Part shown: positions 54,587-63,133 of the stretch, piece after piece
Layout of the letters: each line of letters opens with the position of its first letter
Numbering within the stretch: position 1 is the stretch's first letter
Source of the DNA: Sulfurimonas crateris
GTDB taxonomy: Bacteria; Campylobacterota; Campylobacteria; Campylobacterales; Sulfurimonadaceae
Length of the DNA: 64,000 nt
Assembly: GCF_005217605.1 (NCBI RefSeq)
Contig: NZ_SZPX01000006.1
Span: forward strand, 124,001 to 188,000
Direction of reading: 5' to 3'
Position numbers and translations under genes: made by a program
Notes under the pieces: model-generated
Told to the model about the DNA's origin: nothing
Databases searched by the model: none
Seen by the model: only the letters and a program-made list of their open reading frames with translations

Positions 54587-55675
54587 TTAACCTCTATTAT
54601 CAACGAGTTCATAACTATCTTCTTTAAAATGAGTCATTATTTGAGGTATATCGTTTATAGCTAAAAAATAGACTTGATTTTTTGCCCTTGTCGCTCCCAC
54701 ATAATACTCTTCAGCTCTATTCATAGCACCATCAGGAAAATATGGGATGATAACTATGTCAAACTCTATCCCTTTTGCAGATTTAAAAGTAGTGATGATG
54801 ATATTATTTAGCTCACTCGGTATGACGTCCTGATTTCTATATTTGCTCACTTCATACTCATCTGAAAGATTTTTAGCAAACTCATCTACATGTAACCTTT
54901 GTTCAAAAAGTATCCCAATATTATCCGTTGGGTTTTCATCGATGATATCTCTTAGAGATTGATATACTCCATCAAGATTTTTTTCCAGATAAATATATGG
55001 CTTATCAGCACCAGAGTTTTTTCTTTTGAGTCTTTCAAGTAAGTTTTCATCATTGGCTCTTGCATTATTTGGCACAAACTGTATAGCAAAGCTGTATATC
55101 TCATAAGCACTTCTAAATATATCATCAAGCTCAAACTTCTTTAAACCTGCAAATAGTTTTAAAATCTCATTTTCATTGGTAGCTTCTTCATTATTGTTTA
55201 TCTGTTGGGCATCATCGGCGCTAATTGACAGGCTTGGTGTGAGTTCTTTGAGTATTTTGTAAGTATTTAGCGACAAGTCTTGCCCCTCATCCACAAGTAT
55301 CTCATCGTATGTTATCCCTTGGGCTTTAAGATGCTGTACTGTAGATATTATGTTTTCATCTTTTGTCATGATATCAAAGTATCTTCTCTGCCCATTACCT
55401 TGAGCATTCCACATCCAATTGTGAATATTATCGACCGGCATTTTAGGGTTGTTTTCAAGTTTCTCTTCTATAGTTTTTCTAAGAAGTTTTCCATAAGTAA
55501 AAATTATTCCTTTTTTGCCTTTGCTTGAAGCATATTGAAGTCGTTTGATAGATACTACAGTTTTTCCAGTACCAGGAACTCCACTTAAAAATATCGGCTC
55601 TCGTAAATCTATCGCTTGTCTTTGTATTCGTGTCAAGTTACCATCTGTTGGTAACCAAAATTGAAATCTTGGCAT
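54587..55675 (-). CDS. UvrD-like SF1 helicase/ATPase, compact form
   Basis: A 362-residue P-loop protein: motif I FLSGVPGTGKTVVSIKRL, motif II ILVDEGQDLS, motif III LSISADDAQQIN, motif V TTFKSAKGIEFDIVIIPYF and motif VI YVGATRAKNQV. It lacks the large accessory domains of UvrD and PcrA, so it is a compact relative. It is in one operon with the unknown protein and the methyltransferase-like protein. Helicases of this type occur in several defence systems, for example GajB, but the partner here is not GajA-like. Confidence 0.85.
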   Translation of the reverse strand: MPRFQFWLPTDGNLTRIQRQAIDLREPIFLSGVPGTGKTVVSIKRLQYASSKGKKGIIFTYGKLLRKTIEEKLENNPKMPVDNIHNWMWNAQGNGQRRYFDIMTKDENIISTVQHLKAQGITYDEILVDEGQDLSLNTYKILKELTPSLSISADDAQQINNNEEATNENEILKLFAGLKKFELDDIFRSAYEIYSFAIQFVPNNARANDENLLERLKRKNSGADKPYIYLEKNLDGVYQSLRDIIDENPTDNIGILFEQRLHVDEFAKNLSDEYEVSKYRNQDVIPSELNNIIITTFKSAKGIEFDIVIIPYFPDGAMNRAEEYYVGATRAKNQVYFLAINDIPQIMTHFKEDSYELVDNRG

Positions 55676-55678
55676 TTT

Positions 55679-56605
55679 TTATTTTCTCCTATCAAATAAA
55701 TCATCATCATAAATCACATCACAATAGTTTTGATTTAGTAATTTAATCCAATTTTTTTGCTCTTTTGATAAAACTAATTTTAGGTTATTTTTCAAAGATA
55801 ATGATTTTAAGTTTGTTAAATACTCCACCTCTTCTGGTAATGATATTAAATTTCTATTATTTTCAAAATGAAACACCTTTAGTCTTTTAGGATTTTTAAA
55901 GAGATCTGGTAAAGTGCTTAAACCTATATTTTTTATATGTACTTCTTCTAAATTTTCCAAGTTTTGTATGTTTTTTATTACACCATAATCATTTTTTGTG
56001 ATTTCAGCTCTACTAAATGAGTTATTCGTTAGATTTATTTTTTTTATATTTCTTAATTTAAAAACATCCTCAGTTAATAATATACACTTATAACTCAAGT
56101 CTAAATTTTCAGTTTGCAATAATAAATTTCTTTTTCTGTGTATGCCATAGTGTGTCTTATGCAATTTTTTATTATGTTCTAATATTTTTTTGATTATTTT
56201 AGATGGAAATTCTAATTCAAAATGGTATGGATTTTTATTTAAATCAATTGATAAAAAAGGCAAATTAATTATAAATGTTACTGCATTTATGATATTTGTT
56301 ATATTATCGGAAATAGCAGCTTCAATTCTCATCTGAATCATTAACTCATTCTTTGCACTTTCATTTTTTAAGTCACTGTTTATTTTTAATAATATCATTT
56401 TATTTATATTCTCGATAACATTATCCATATTAAAATTTATAAGTGCATCAGGAATATTTTTTTCATCCGCCCATTTTAAAAGTCTTTCAATCCATTCATT
56501 ATCTTTTTTCTCAAGTATTCTATTGGTTATATTTAATAAACTTTTTGACTTACTCAAAGCCACTTTGGCATTCTGATTCGTACTAACTAAACTTTTATCC
56601 ATCAC
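55679..56605 (-). CDS. LRR protein with conserved N-terminal adaptor motif
   Basis: 308 residues. The N terminus (STNQNAKVALSKSKSLLNIT, then NRILEKK) is almost identical to that of the WD40 protein at 61249. A helix RLLKWADEKNIPDALINF follows, then a non-repeated region (about 80-170), LRRs (NIKKINLTNNSFSRAEI, LEEVHIKNIGLSTLPDLFKN, TNLKSLSLKNNLKLVL) and the cap SKEQKNWIKLLNQNYCDV. It overlaps the DUF4143 ATPase gene by 4 bp, so they are translated together. Binding partner unknown. Confidence 0.75.
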   Translation of the reverse strand: MMDKSLVSTNQNAKVALSKSKSLLNITNRILEKKDNEWIERLLKWADEKNIPDALINFNMDNVIENINKMILLKINSDLKNESAKNELMIQMRIEAAISDNITNIINAVTFIINLPFLSIDLNKNPYHFELEFPSKIIKKILEHNKKLHKTHYGIHRKRNLLLQTENLDLSYKCILLTEDVFKLRNIKKINLTNNSFSRAEITKNDYGVIKNIQNLENLEEVHIKNIGLSTLPDLFKNPKRLKVFHFENNRNLISLPEEVEYLTNLKSLSLKNNLKLVLSKEQKNWIKLLNQNYCDVIYDDDLFDRRK

Positions 56606-57807
56606 AAAAATATCCCAAAAGGTATAGCTACCAAATCATCACTAAACTCAACCACCATCTCTCCATTATAAAACACTATACCCAAGCATCTCTTTTCATC
56701 ATATCTATTTTGTAGGTCTATAATATGCTTGAAGTCCTCTTTTTTTACGCTACTACTTTGTTTTACTTCGATAGCCAATATCTCATTGTTAACCTCTATG
56801 ATGAAGTCTATCTCTTTTTTATCATTGGTTCTATAGTGAAACATTTGTGCCGATTTTTGTAAATATGAGAGATGTTTTTGAAGTTCACAAAATATATATG
56901 TCTCGTAAATTTGTCCGCTATATGTTGAACTTAGAAGTTTTTCTTTTGAATTAATACGAAGCAAACTACAAAGTACCCCAGTATCGTTGAAAAAAACTTT
57001 TGGAGACTTTACAAACTGTTTGCCGATATTTACAAAATATGGTTTTAGAAGTGTCGCTTGATAGATACGACTTATGATAGAAAGATAGTTATCTGTAGTG
57101 ATATCTTTTGTCCCTATATCATTACTTAGGCTTGATTTATTAAGTATCGTTCCACTTCTTGAAGCTAGTACATTTACAAACTTTATAAAACTATCTATAT
57201 CTCTTATATCAGCTAAATCTCTCGCATCTCTTTCTATATATGTGGCGATATAAGAGGTAAACCATAAATCTTTTGACAATCCCCCAAGCTCTAAAATCTC
57301 AGGATACCCACCATCTAAAATATGCTCACATACTTCATCGGTATAATCTTTTTTGGCTAGTTTAAAATCTCTTTTAAGTAATTTTTCTATGACATTTTCA
57401 TCTGATTTATCATTTTTCTCTTTTGAGCTAAGTGGATGAAGTCGTAATTCACATAGTCTTCCAGCTAAAGTATCTTTGCTCTCTTTATGATCTAATACAT
57501 TTGAACTGCCTGTAAGTAAAAAATCTCCATTTACTCTTTTTGAGTCTATATGCATTTTTATATATTCTAATAGTGTAGGTACCTTTTGTATCTCATCAAG
57601 ACATATAGGAAAGTCTAGGTTTTTTAAAAAACCTTTTGGATTTTCCTTTGCATAAAGTCGAAGCTCCCCATCATCAAAGGTAAGATAGTTTTGAAAATTA
57701 TCAAGTGCAAGAGTTGATTTACCCACTTGTCTAGCACCGTTTAGAAGCACTACAGGAAAAGTATCAAGGGCGATTTTGAGTATAGATTCTAATGTTCTTT
57801 TTTTCAT
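56602..57807 (-). CDS. AAA+ ATPase with DUF4143 domain
   Basis: A 401-residue member of the large family of ATPases with an N-terminal P-loop (VVLLNGARQVGKSTLAL, LDEIQKVPTLLEYIK, DFLLTGSSNVL) and a C-terminal DUF4143 domain of the restriction-endonuclease fold (MFHYRTNDKKEIDFIIEVNN, then ILAIEVKQS). Family members are widespread on mobile elements and sometimes act as toxins or in defence. The putative PD-(D/E)xK pattern E-I-D-F...E-V-K is intact. It shares a transcript with the LRR protein gene downstream. Confidence 0.88.
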   Translation of the reverse strand: MKKRTLESILKIALDTFPVVLLNGARQVGKSTLALDNFQNYLTFDDGELRLYAKENPKGFLKNLDFPICLDEIQKVPTLLEYIKMHIDSKRVNGDFLLTGSSNVLDHKESKDTLAGRLCELRLHPLSSKEKNDKSDENVIEKLLKRDFKLAKKDYTDEVCEHILDGGYPEILELGGLSKDLWFTSYIATYIERDARDLADIRDIDSFIKFVNVLASRSGTILNKSSLSNDIGTKDITTDNYLSIISRIYQATLLKPYFVNIGKQFVKSPKVFFNDTGVLCSLLRINSKEKLLSSTYSGQIYETYIFCELQKHLSYLQKSAQMFHYRTNDKKEIDFIIEVNNEILAIEVKQSSSVKKEDFKHIIDLQNRYDEKRCLGIVFYNGEMVVEFSDDLVAIPFGIFL

Positions 57808-57878
57808 TTTATCTCTTTGATAGTATAATTTTTACCATTATACTATATAAAATTATAATTTATATACTTGGCTTTTTG

Positions 57879-60800
57879 CTAAAATGGTATCGCATCACTA
57901 TCTATATCTATTGTAGGAGTATTGTATATTGTTTCAGATACTGTAAATACCCTCTCATATTTGTCAAACATACCAATATTGCCATTAAGTATAGACAAAT
58001 CTTGTACATTCATAAAAATTTTAAAGTTTTCATACACTTCATCTACAAACTCTCTGTTTTCATTTGATACACACAAGACAAAATCTTTATCAAATATATC
58101 AAAATCTATCTCTAAAAAGTCTATAGGCATATTGTCATTTGCAAAAAGATGCAAAATAGTGTTATTTTTATTAGATTTTATTGTATCTGAAATATTATTA
58201 TCATCACTTTTTATAGGAGTAAATTTTATACTCTCTTGTGCTAATGCTTCTACTTGTGCCATGGCACGGCTGAGTGATTTTGTGTCATCATCTATGAGGA
58301 TTACATCAGATACTTTTATATCTAGTTGTTTTTCTTTGATATAGTCAAGTACTAGCATAGAGGCTATTCCTTGAGAACATCCCCAATCACACAATGTGAT
58401 GGTTTCACCATTAAGATATTCTATAAATACTTCAAGGGAGCTATAGATAAGTGCTTTATACATCTTCCCGGTTTTACCTAACTGCTTTTGCATCTCATCG
58501 GCTTCATTTGCTTTTGAAAGATTTTCGCAATATTTTCTTATCCTTTCAAATTTGATGTTTTCAATAGAGTGGATATGTTTTGCGTATGGGCTATTCTCTT
58601 TAGTAATGGTTGCTGATTTTTCTTGTTCTTTTTGATTTTTCTTTTTAACAATCGTTACACCTGTTTTTTTAGATATTTTCTTTTCTTGTGTAGTTTCTAT
58701 ATCTTTCCTACTCAATAAATCTTTATCCATTTCAAAATCACAACCATTTTCTTTAAGTTTTTTTATCCATTGTATTTGTTCATTAGTTAGAATCAACGAT
58801 TTATTATCACGAAGTTGTAGTTTTTTTAGTTTAAGCTGTGTTATATTTTTTGGTAATTTTATCAGGTTGTTATTTGATAAAGTCAATACCTCTAAAGAAC
58901 TCATTGAGCTTATCTCTTCAGGTAATTCTACTAAATTATTTTTCCAAAGTTTTAGCTCTGCCAAATTAGATAAACTAGTAATTTCTTTTGGAATATGAGT
59001 AAGATTCTTATCGTTCAATCTAAGCCTTTTTATGTTTTCTAATTGATTTTTATGTTCTAGAATCTCATCTATATTGTTCTGTATTGCCCATTGAATCAAT
59101 ACATTATCTTCTATTTTCTCTTTCTCCTCCAAAACCTCTCTAGCTTCCTCTTCTAGCCTCTCTTTCTCTGCTTCCAATCCACCTCTTAACTCTTCAAAAT
59201 ACTCATCCCAATCATCAAGCTCTGCTATAGTTTGGTAGGTCTCATCCTCTTTTATCTCTTCTATTTCATATTTTATAGCTTCGATGTTTTTAAGGTACTC
59301 TTTAATTTTTGCTTTTAGGAGTTCTTTATCTTCTATGGTCTCACTCGATACTTCAAAGCTTGTGCCGTTTTGGAGTGAGTGGAGTATCTCTTTTACTTTT
59401 GATATATTTTTTTTGCTATAGGCATCATTGAGTTTTTGCATAAGCTCATGAGCTTTTTCTTTAAGCTCATCTGGTACTATATCTGGGTGGCATAGTCTTG
59501 CTGCTTGTTTGTAGAGTGATTTTAGCTCTTTTTTCTCTTCTTCATTGAGGGTTAGGGAGTTTTCAATAGACTCTTTTATATGCTCATACTCACTCTCAAA
59601 CTCTTCATAATGGCTCTTAACCTCTTCATACTCTTGCTCTAAAGTCTCATCTTCTATAAACTCTTTTGCAAGTTCAAGCTCCTCTTTTTGAAGCTCCAGT
59701 TCATCTTCTAGCTTTTTAAGCTCTTCCTTGAGTTCGTTGTAAGCTTTGGTAAGTTCTTCATAGTTTTCATCATCTTCATCTATAGTTTCAAGTGCATCTT
59801 CTAGTTCTGCTATGGTAGATTTTAGCTCATCTATGGTCTCTTTTGACTCTTGAAAAGTTTGGATATCTTCTTGGTATTTTACTTTTTGTTTTTGCTTTTT
59901 GATGGTTTTTTTATAGAGGATCTCTTTTTTGAGCTTGAGTATCTCTTTGACAAGCTCCCCTAAGTGAAGATTGTACTCACGGTTGAACTCTTCTATATCG
60001 TTTAGGTATTCTGTCTTTTGTTCTACTAACTCTTGGAGTTTGGATTCTAAGCTTTTTAGCTCTTTTTTTAGGTTTTCTAGTTCTATATCTTTTTGAATTA
60101 TTGGCTTTTTTGCTAGTTTTATTTTATTTTCTTTAATTAGCGAGTTAAGTTTTGACTTAATTGCATGAAAATATTCTAGATTTCCATTTTTATAGTGCAT
60201 TAAAAATTCATTTTCTAAAATATTATTTAGTTCCTCATTATTGTTTTTTAAAAATTCAATCTTATTTTTTAAAGCATCCCATGTTAACAGTTTTTCAGAA
60301 TTTATAGTTTCTTTTGATGAAGTTGATTCAGAACTATAATCTATTGTTTGATGTAATTTTTCTGAAATCTTCATGTATTCTATTTTTGGATTTAACTCAT
60401 CATCTAGTAAATCAAGCAGTTCTAAAACAATTGGATTAAACTCATCTAAAATATATTGACGAAAAGTATTTAACTCTATAACTAAATTATTCATTTGCTC
60501 GATTTTTTGAGTTTTTTCATCTTCTAGTCTATCAAACTCATCTTTTGCTTGTTTGTATTCTGGATGCCTTTTGAATAATTTGTCTTTATATACACTGGCG
60601 ATTAATGGATTGTTGTATTCATTTATATCATCAACCTTGGTATCAATACTTACTGTTTTTACTGCGTCTTTTGCAGTAGATAGAAAAAAAGATGCTTTTT
60701 CAAGAAAGGACTTTTCTTTATAAGACTCTCTAATAAAACTTGAGTTTATTTGTCTTAAAGAGTTAGACTCTCGACTAGGGAATATACTTTCTTTTTTTTT

Positions 60801-60962
60801 CGTTATAGTATTGTCGCTACACTCAGTATAATGATTAACAATTTTATTAAGAAATGTAAAATATTCCAATGTAATACCAATTGCCGGTGTGTTTATAATA
60901 TGGAGAGGACTAAGTATCTTGTGTCTAATATATTGAATGTTATTATTGGTTGTTATAATCAT
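57879..60962 (-). CDS. Large coiled-coil, J-like, LRR and methyltransferase-like protein with SSB-type C-terminal tip
   Basis: The 1027-residue protein has, in order: an N-terminal region (1-280); long coiled coil (about 285-470, 545-615); a J-domain-like segment at about 474-530 with the HPD motif (YKQAARLCHPDIVPDE, His492-Asp494); the island helix VLIQWAIQNNIDEI (about 621); three LRRs and the shared cap (NEQIQWIKKLKENGCDF, to about 745); a SAM methyltransferase-like domain (about 785-1012, CDWGCSQGIASMLV) homologous to the gene at 51394; and the end PTIDIDSDAIPF, like the host SSB tip (IDIDEDEIPF). The methyltransferase core is short. I know no described protein with this architecture. Confidence 0.8.
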   Translation of the reverse strand: MIITTNNNIQYIRHKILSPLHIINTPAIGITLEYFTFLNKIVNHYTECSDNTITKKKESIFPSRESNSLRQINSSFIRESYKEKSFLEKASFFLSTAKDAVKTVSIDTKVDDINEYNNPLIASVYKDKLFKRHPEYKQAKDEFDRLEDEKTQKIEQMNNLVIELNTFRQYILDEFNPIVLELLDLLDDELNPKIEYMKISEKLHQTIDYSSESTSSKETINSEKLLTWDALKNKIEFLKNNNEELNNILENEFLMHYKNGNLEYFHAIKSKLNSLIKENKIKLAKKPIIQKDIELENLKKELKSLESKLQELVEQKTEYLNDIEEFNREYNLHLGELVKEILKLKKEILYKKTIKKQKQKVKYQEDIQTFQESKETIDELKSTIAELEDALETIDEDDENYEELTKAYNELKEELKKLEDELELQKEELELAKEFIEDETLEQEYEEVKSHYEEFESEYEHIKESIENSLTLNEEEKKELKSLYKQAARLCHPDIVPDELKEKAHELMQKLNDAYSKKNISKVKEILHSLQNGTSFEVSSETIEDKELLKAKIKEYLKNIEAIKYEIEEIKEDETYQTIAELDDWDEYFEELRGGLEAEKERLEEEAREVLEEKEKIEDNVLIQWAIQNNIDEILEHKNQLENIKRLRLNDKNLTHIPKEITSLSNLAELKLWKNNLVELPEEISSMSSLEVLTLSNNNLIKLPKNITQLKLKKLQLRDNKSLILTNEQIQWIKKLKENGCDFEMDKDLLSRKDIETTQEKKISKKTGVTIVKKKNQKEQEKSATITKENSPYAKHIHSIENIKFERIRKYCENLSKANEADEMQKQLGKTGKMYKALIYSSLEVFIEYLNGETITLCDWGCSQGIASMLVLDYIKEKQLDIKVSDVILIDDDTKSLSRAMAQVEALAQESIKFTPIKSDDNNISDTIKSNKNNTILHLFANDNMPIDFLEIDFDIFDKDFVLCVSNENREFVDEVYENFKIFMNVQDLSILNGNIGMFDKYERVFTVSETIYNTPTIDIDSDAIPF

Positions 60963-61012
60963 ATTAATCCTTAAAAATATTTTTTTGTGCTATTTGCTTT
61001 ACGAAATTTTTA

Positions 61013-61240
61013 TTATTTCTTTAGTTCATTTCCATTTCTTTTATTCAGGGTGTTTTTATTTTTCTTCTCATCATGTATAAAAAATATTAGTACAAGAAAG
61101 GCAATAAATCCCGTATGTGGCAATACTGCTATCAAGCACACTGGGTTAAAACATCCACCAAATAAAACTACTTGATTTAAAAATAAAATAATTCCCCAAA
61201 TAATAAAAAATGATTCTAAATTTTCTTTAATTTTTTGCAT
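61013..61240 (-). CDS. Small membrane protein, 75 residues
   Basis: Two hydrophobic helices (FFIIWGIILFLNQVVLFGG and CLIAVLPHTGFIAFLVLIFF) and a strongly basic tail (KKNKNTLNKRNGNELKK). It lies in a run of minus-strand genes, 9 bp after the WD40 gene and 50 bp before the large composite protein. It resembles small inner-membrane proteins found at the edges of defence operons, but there is no specific match. The reading frame is supported by composition and packing only. Confidence 0.5.
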   Translation of the reverse strand: MQKIKENLESFFIIWGIILFLNQVVLFGGCFNPVCLIAVLPHTGFIAFLVLIFFIHDEKKNKNTLNKRNGNELKK

Positions 61241-61248
61241 TGTTTTTC

Positions 61249-62631
61249 CTAAAATGGGATTTCATCATCGTCGATGTCTATTTCTGGCATATCTGTATGT
61301 GGTGAATTTTTAGCATACGGATTTGCACCACCTATATAATCACTAAGCAATATCTCTTTTTTCTTTGCTTTATAGATAGGATGATTTTGTGGTACAGCTT
61401 CAAGCGTATCTTTACTATCATCTACAAAAGAGAAATATTGATAAGCCCCATTAGAGCAGTTATAGTATCCATCTGGTGTCCAAGAGAGCCACTCCCCATC
61501 TTCATATGCCGCGTAAGAGCAAAGTAGTTTACCACTGTTTATCTCCCAAAGTTTTATGGTACCATCATAGCTACCGCTTACTATATATTTCCCATCGGGA
61601 GTTATAGCTATAGAACTTACGCCAGACTTATGCCCCTCAAATGTTCGTACATCTTTGCCACTGTTTATATTCCATAGCTTGATGGTTTTATCCGCACTTC
61701 CACTGATTATATATTTCCCATCGGGAGTTATAGCTATAGAACTTACACTACGACTATGCCCCTCAAATGTTCGTACATCTTCGCCACTGTTTATATTCCA
61801 CAGCTTAATGGTTTTATCCCAGCTTCCACTTACAATATATTTTCCATCGGGAGTTATTGCCATAGAGCTTACACTACGACTATGCCCAAAAAATGATCGT
61901 GCCAGCTTGCCATTGTTTATATCCCACATCCTGATGATTCCATCTGCAACATCATGATATTGATCTGCATAATCATGATAATCAACATCATCTTCTTCTC
62001 TATTAAAATAATCATCACTACTTAAAATATAATTTCCATCAGTGGTGATAGCTATAGAACTTACGCCAGACTTATGCGCATTAAATGTTAGTAGCTCTTC
62101 GCCACTGTTTATATCCCACAGCTTAATAATTCCATTTGTCAAAGGAACTCCATTGCCACTTGCGATATATTTCCCATTAGGGGCAATAGCTAAAGAGTTT
62201 ACACTATCACTATGCCCATCAAATGTTCGTAACTCCTTGCCACTACTAATATCCCATAGTTTGATGGTACTACCCCAACCCCCACTTGCTAAATATTTTC
62301 CATTAGGTGTTGTGGCTATAGAAAATATTTGACTACCATGTCCCTTAAATGTTCTCAATTCCATACCACTGCTTATCTCACATAGCTTGATGGTACCGTG
62401 CAAGCTTGCTCTTACTATATATTTTCCATCATGTGTTATAGTTATACAGCTTACAGAATTACTATAGCCAAGATTTAGAGAAAATCTAAAATTTTCAAAG
62501 CTCTCAATTAGCTCTTTACTTGAACGATTTGCTAGTAAACCATTTGTAATATTAAGTAAACTTTTTGACTTGATTAGTGCTAGTTTTGCATTTTGGTTTG
62601 TGGTTGTTAGGTTGTTTTTCATTTTATCCAT
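61249..62631 (-). CDS. WD40 repeat protein with adaptor N terminus and SSB-type C-terminal tip
   Basis: 460 residues. The N terminus (TTTNQNAKLALIKSKSLLNI, then TNGLLAN) is the adaptor motif also found in the LRR protein at 55679. Seven or eight WD40 repeats follow (about 60-400; unit GHSRSVSSIAITPDGKYIVS, then GSWDKTIKLWNINSG), one with an acidic insertion (YFNREEDDVDYHDYADQYHD). The C-terminal tail is PEIDIDDDEIPF, nearly identical to the host SSB tip (PEIDIDEDEIPF). It should therefore bind proteins that recognise SSB. There is no enzyme domain. It overlaps the next gene upstream by 8 bp. Confidence 0.88.
   Translation of the reverse strand: MDKMKNNLTTTNQNAKLALIKSKSLLNITNGLLANRSSKELIESFENFRFSLNLGYSNSVSCITITHDGKYIVRASLHGTIKLCEISSGMELRTFKGHGSQIFSIATTPNGKYLASGGWGSTIKLWDISSGKELRTFDGHSDSVNSLAIAPNGKYIASGNGVPLTNGIIKLWDINSGEELLTFNAHKSGVSSIAITTDGNYILSSDDYFNREEDDVDYHDYADQYHDVADGIIRMWDINNGKLARSFFGHSRSVSSMAITPDGKYIVSGSWDKTIKLWNINSGEDVRTFEGHSRSVSSIAITPDGKYIISGSADKTIKLWNINSGKDVRTFEGHKSGVSSIAITPDGKYIVSGSYDGTIKLWEINSGKLLCSYAAYEDGEWLSWTPDGYYNCSNGAYQYFSFVDDSKDTLEAVPQNHPIYKAKKKEILLSDYIGGANPYAKNSPHTDMPEIDIDDDEIPF
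61592..61969. repeat. 126-bp tandem repeats coding for WD40 blades
   Basis: CCATCGGGAGTTAT occurs at 61592, 61718 and 61844, spaced exactly 126 bp (42 codons). The sequence between the copies is nearly identical, including third codon positions. This points to recent amplification or gene conversion of single blades. Confidence 0.7.
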
Positions 62632-63133
62632 TTCCTTTTTTGTCTAATTCAAGCAATACTCGCCAATCTATACAATTTACCATATTATCAAAAATTTCTC
62701 TATCTATATATCTTTTATGTACAGCTGGCAAAGTTGAACAGTAATCAACCATTTCAGTAATTTTCTCAGCAATTTTCCGATTGTCGTACGAAGACTTAAT
62801 AGTTATTTTGCATAGAGTATCATCTACAGGGATAAATTGTTTAGTTCGTGTTTTTGTTATCCTTTTTTTATTAATTTGATAATAAAAACAGTTAATATAG
62901 ATGAAATAATCTACATCTTTATAAAATCTTAAATACCCTATTATTTCATTATATTTCCAATCACCACCGAAATCTTTAAACAAATTTTGATTTAAACTTT
63001 CTTCATATAGAGGGTCATTGTGAGGTATTTTTCTTTTTTGATAATGTTCATTTAAACTTTTATAATACTCATCTTCTGATACTCTATAAATTGGTAATTC
63101 AAATAATGTTTTCCCATCTTTTGTTAAGCCCAT
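62624..63133 (-). CDS. Hypothetical protein, 169 residues
   Basis: A soluble protein starting MGLTKDGKTLFELPIYRVSE. It contains a Tyr/Phe-rich central part (YLRFYKDVDYFIYINCFYYQ) and a helical end. I recognise no family. It overlaps the WD40 gene by 8 bp and touches the upstream gene by 1 bp (TAATG), so these three are translated as one operon and probably act together. Confidence 0.6.
   Translation of the reverse strand: MGLTKDGKTLFELPIYRVSEDEYYKSLNEHYQKRKIPHNDPLYEESLNQNLFKDFGGDWKYNEIIGYLRFYKDVDYFIYINCFYYQINKKRITKTRTKQFIPVDDTLCKITIKSSYDNRKIAEKITEMVDYCSTLPAVHKRYIDREIFDNMVNCIDWRVLLELDKKGNG

Noticed and set aside
61655..62332. Plus-strand ORFs opposite the WD40 gene with repeated segments
   Set aside because: They are antisense shadows of the repeated WD40 blades; the coding signal is on the minus strand.
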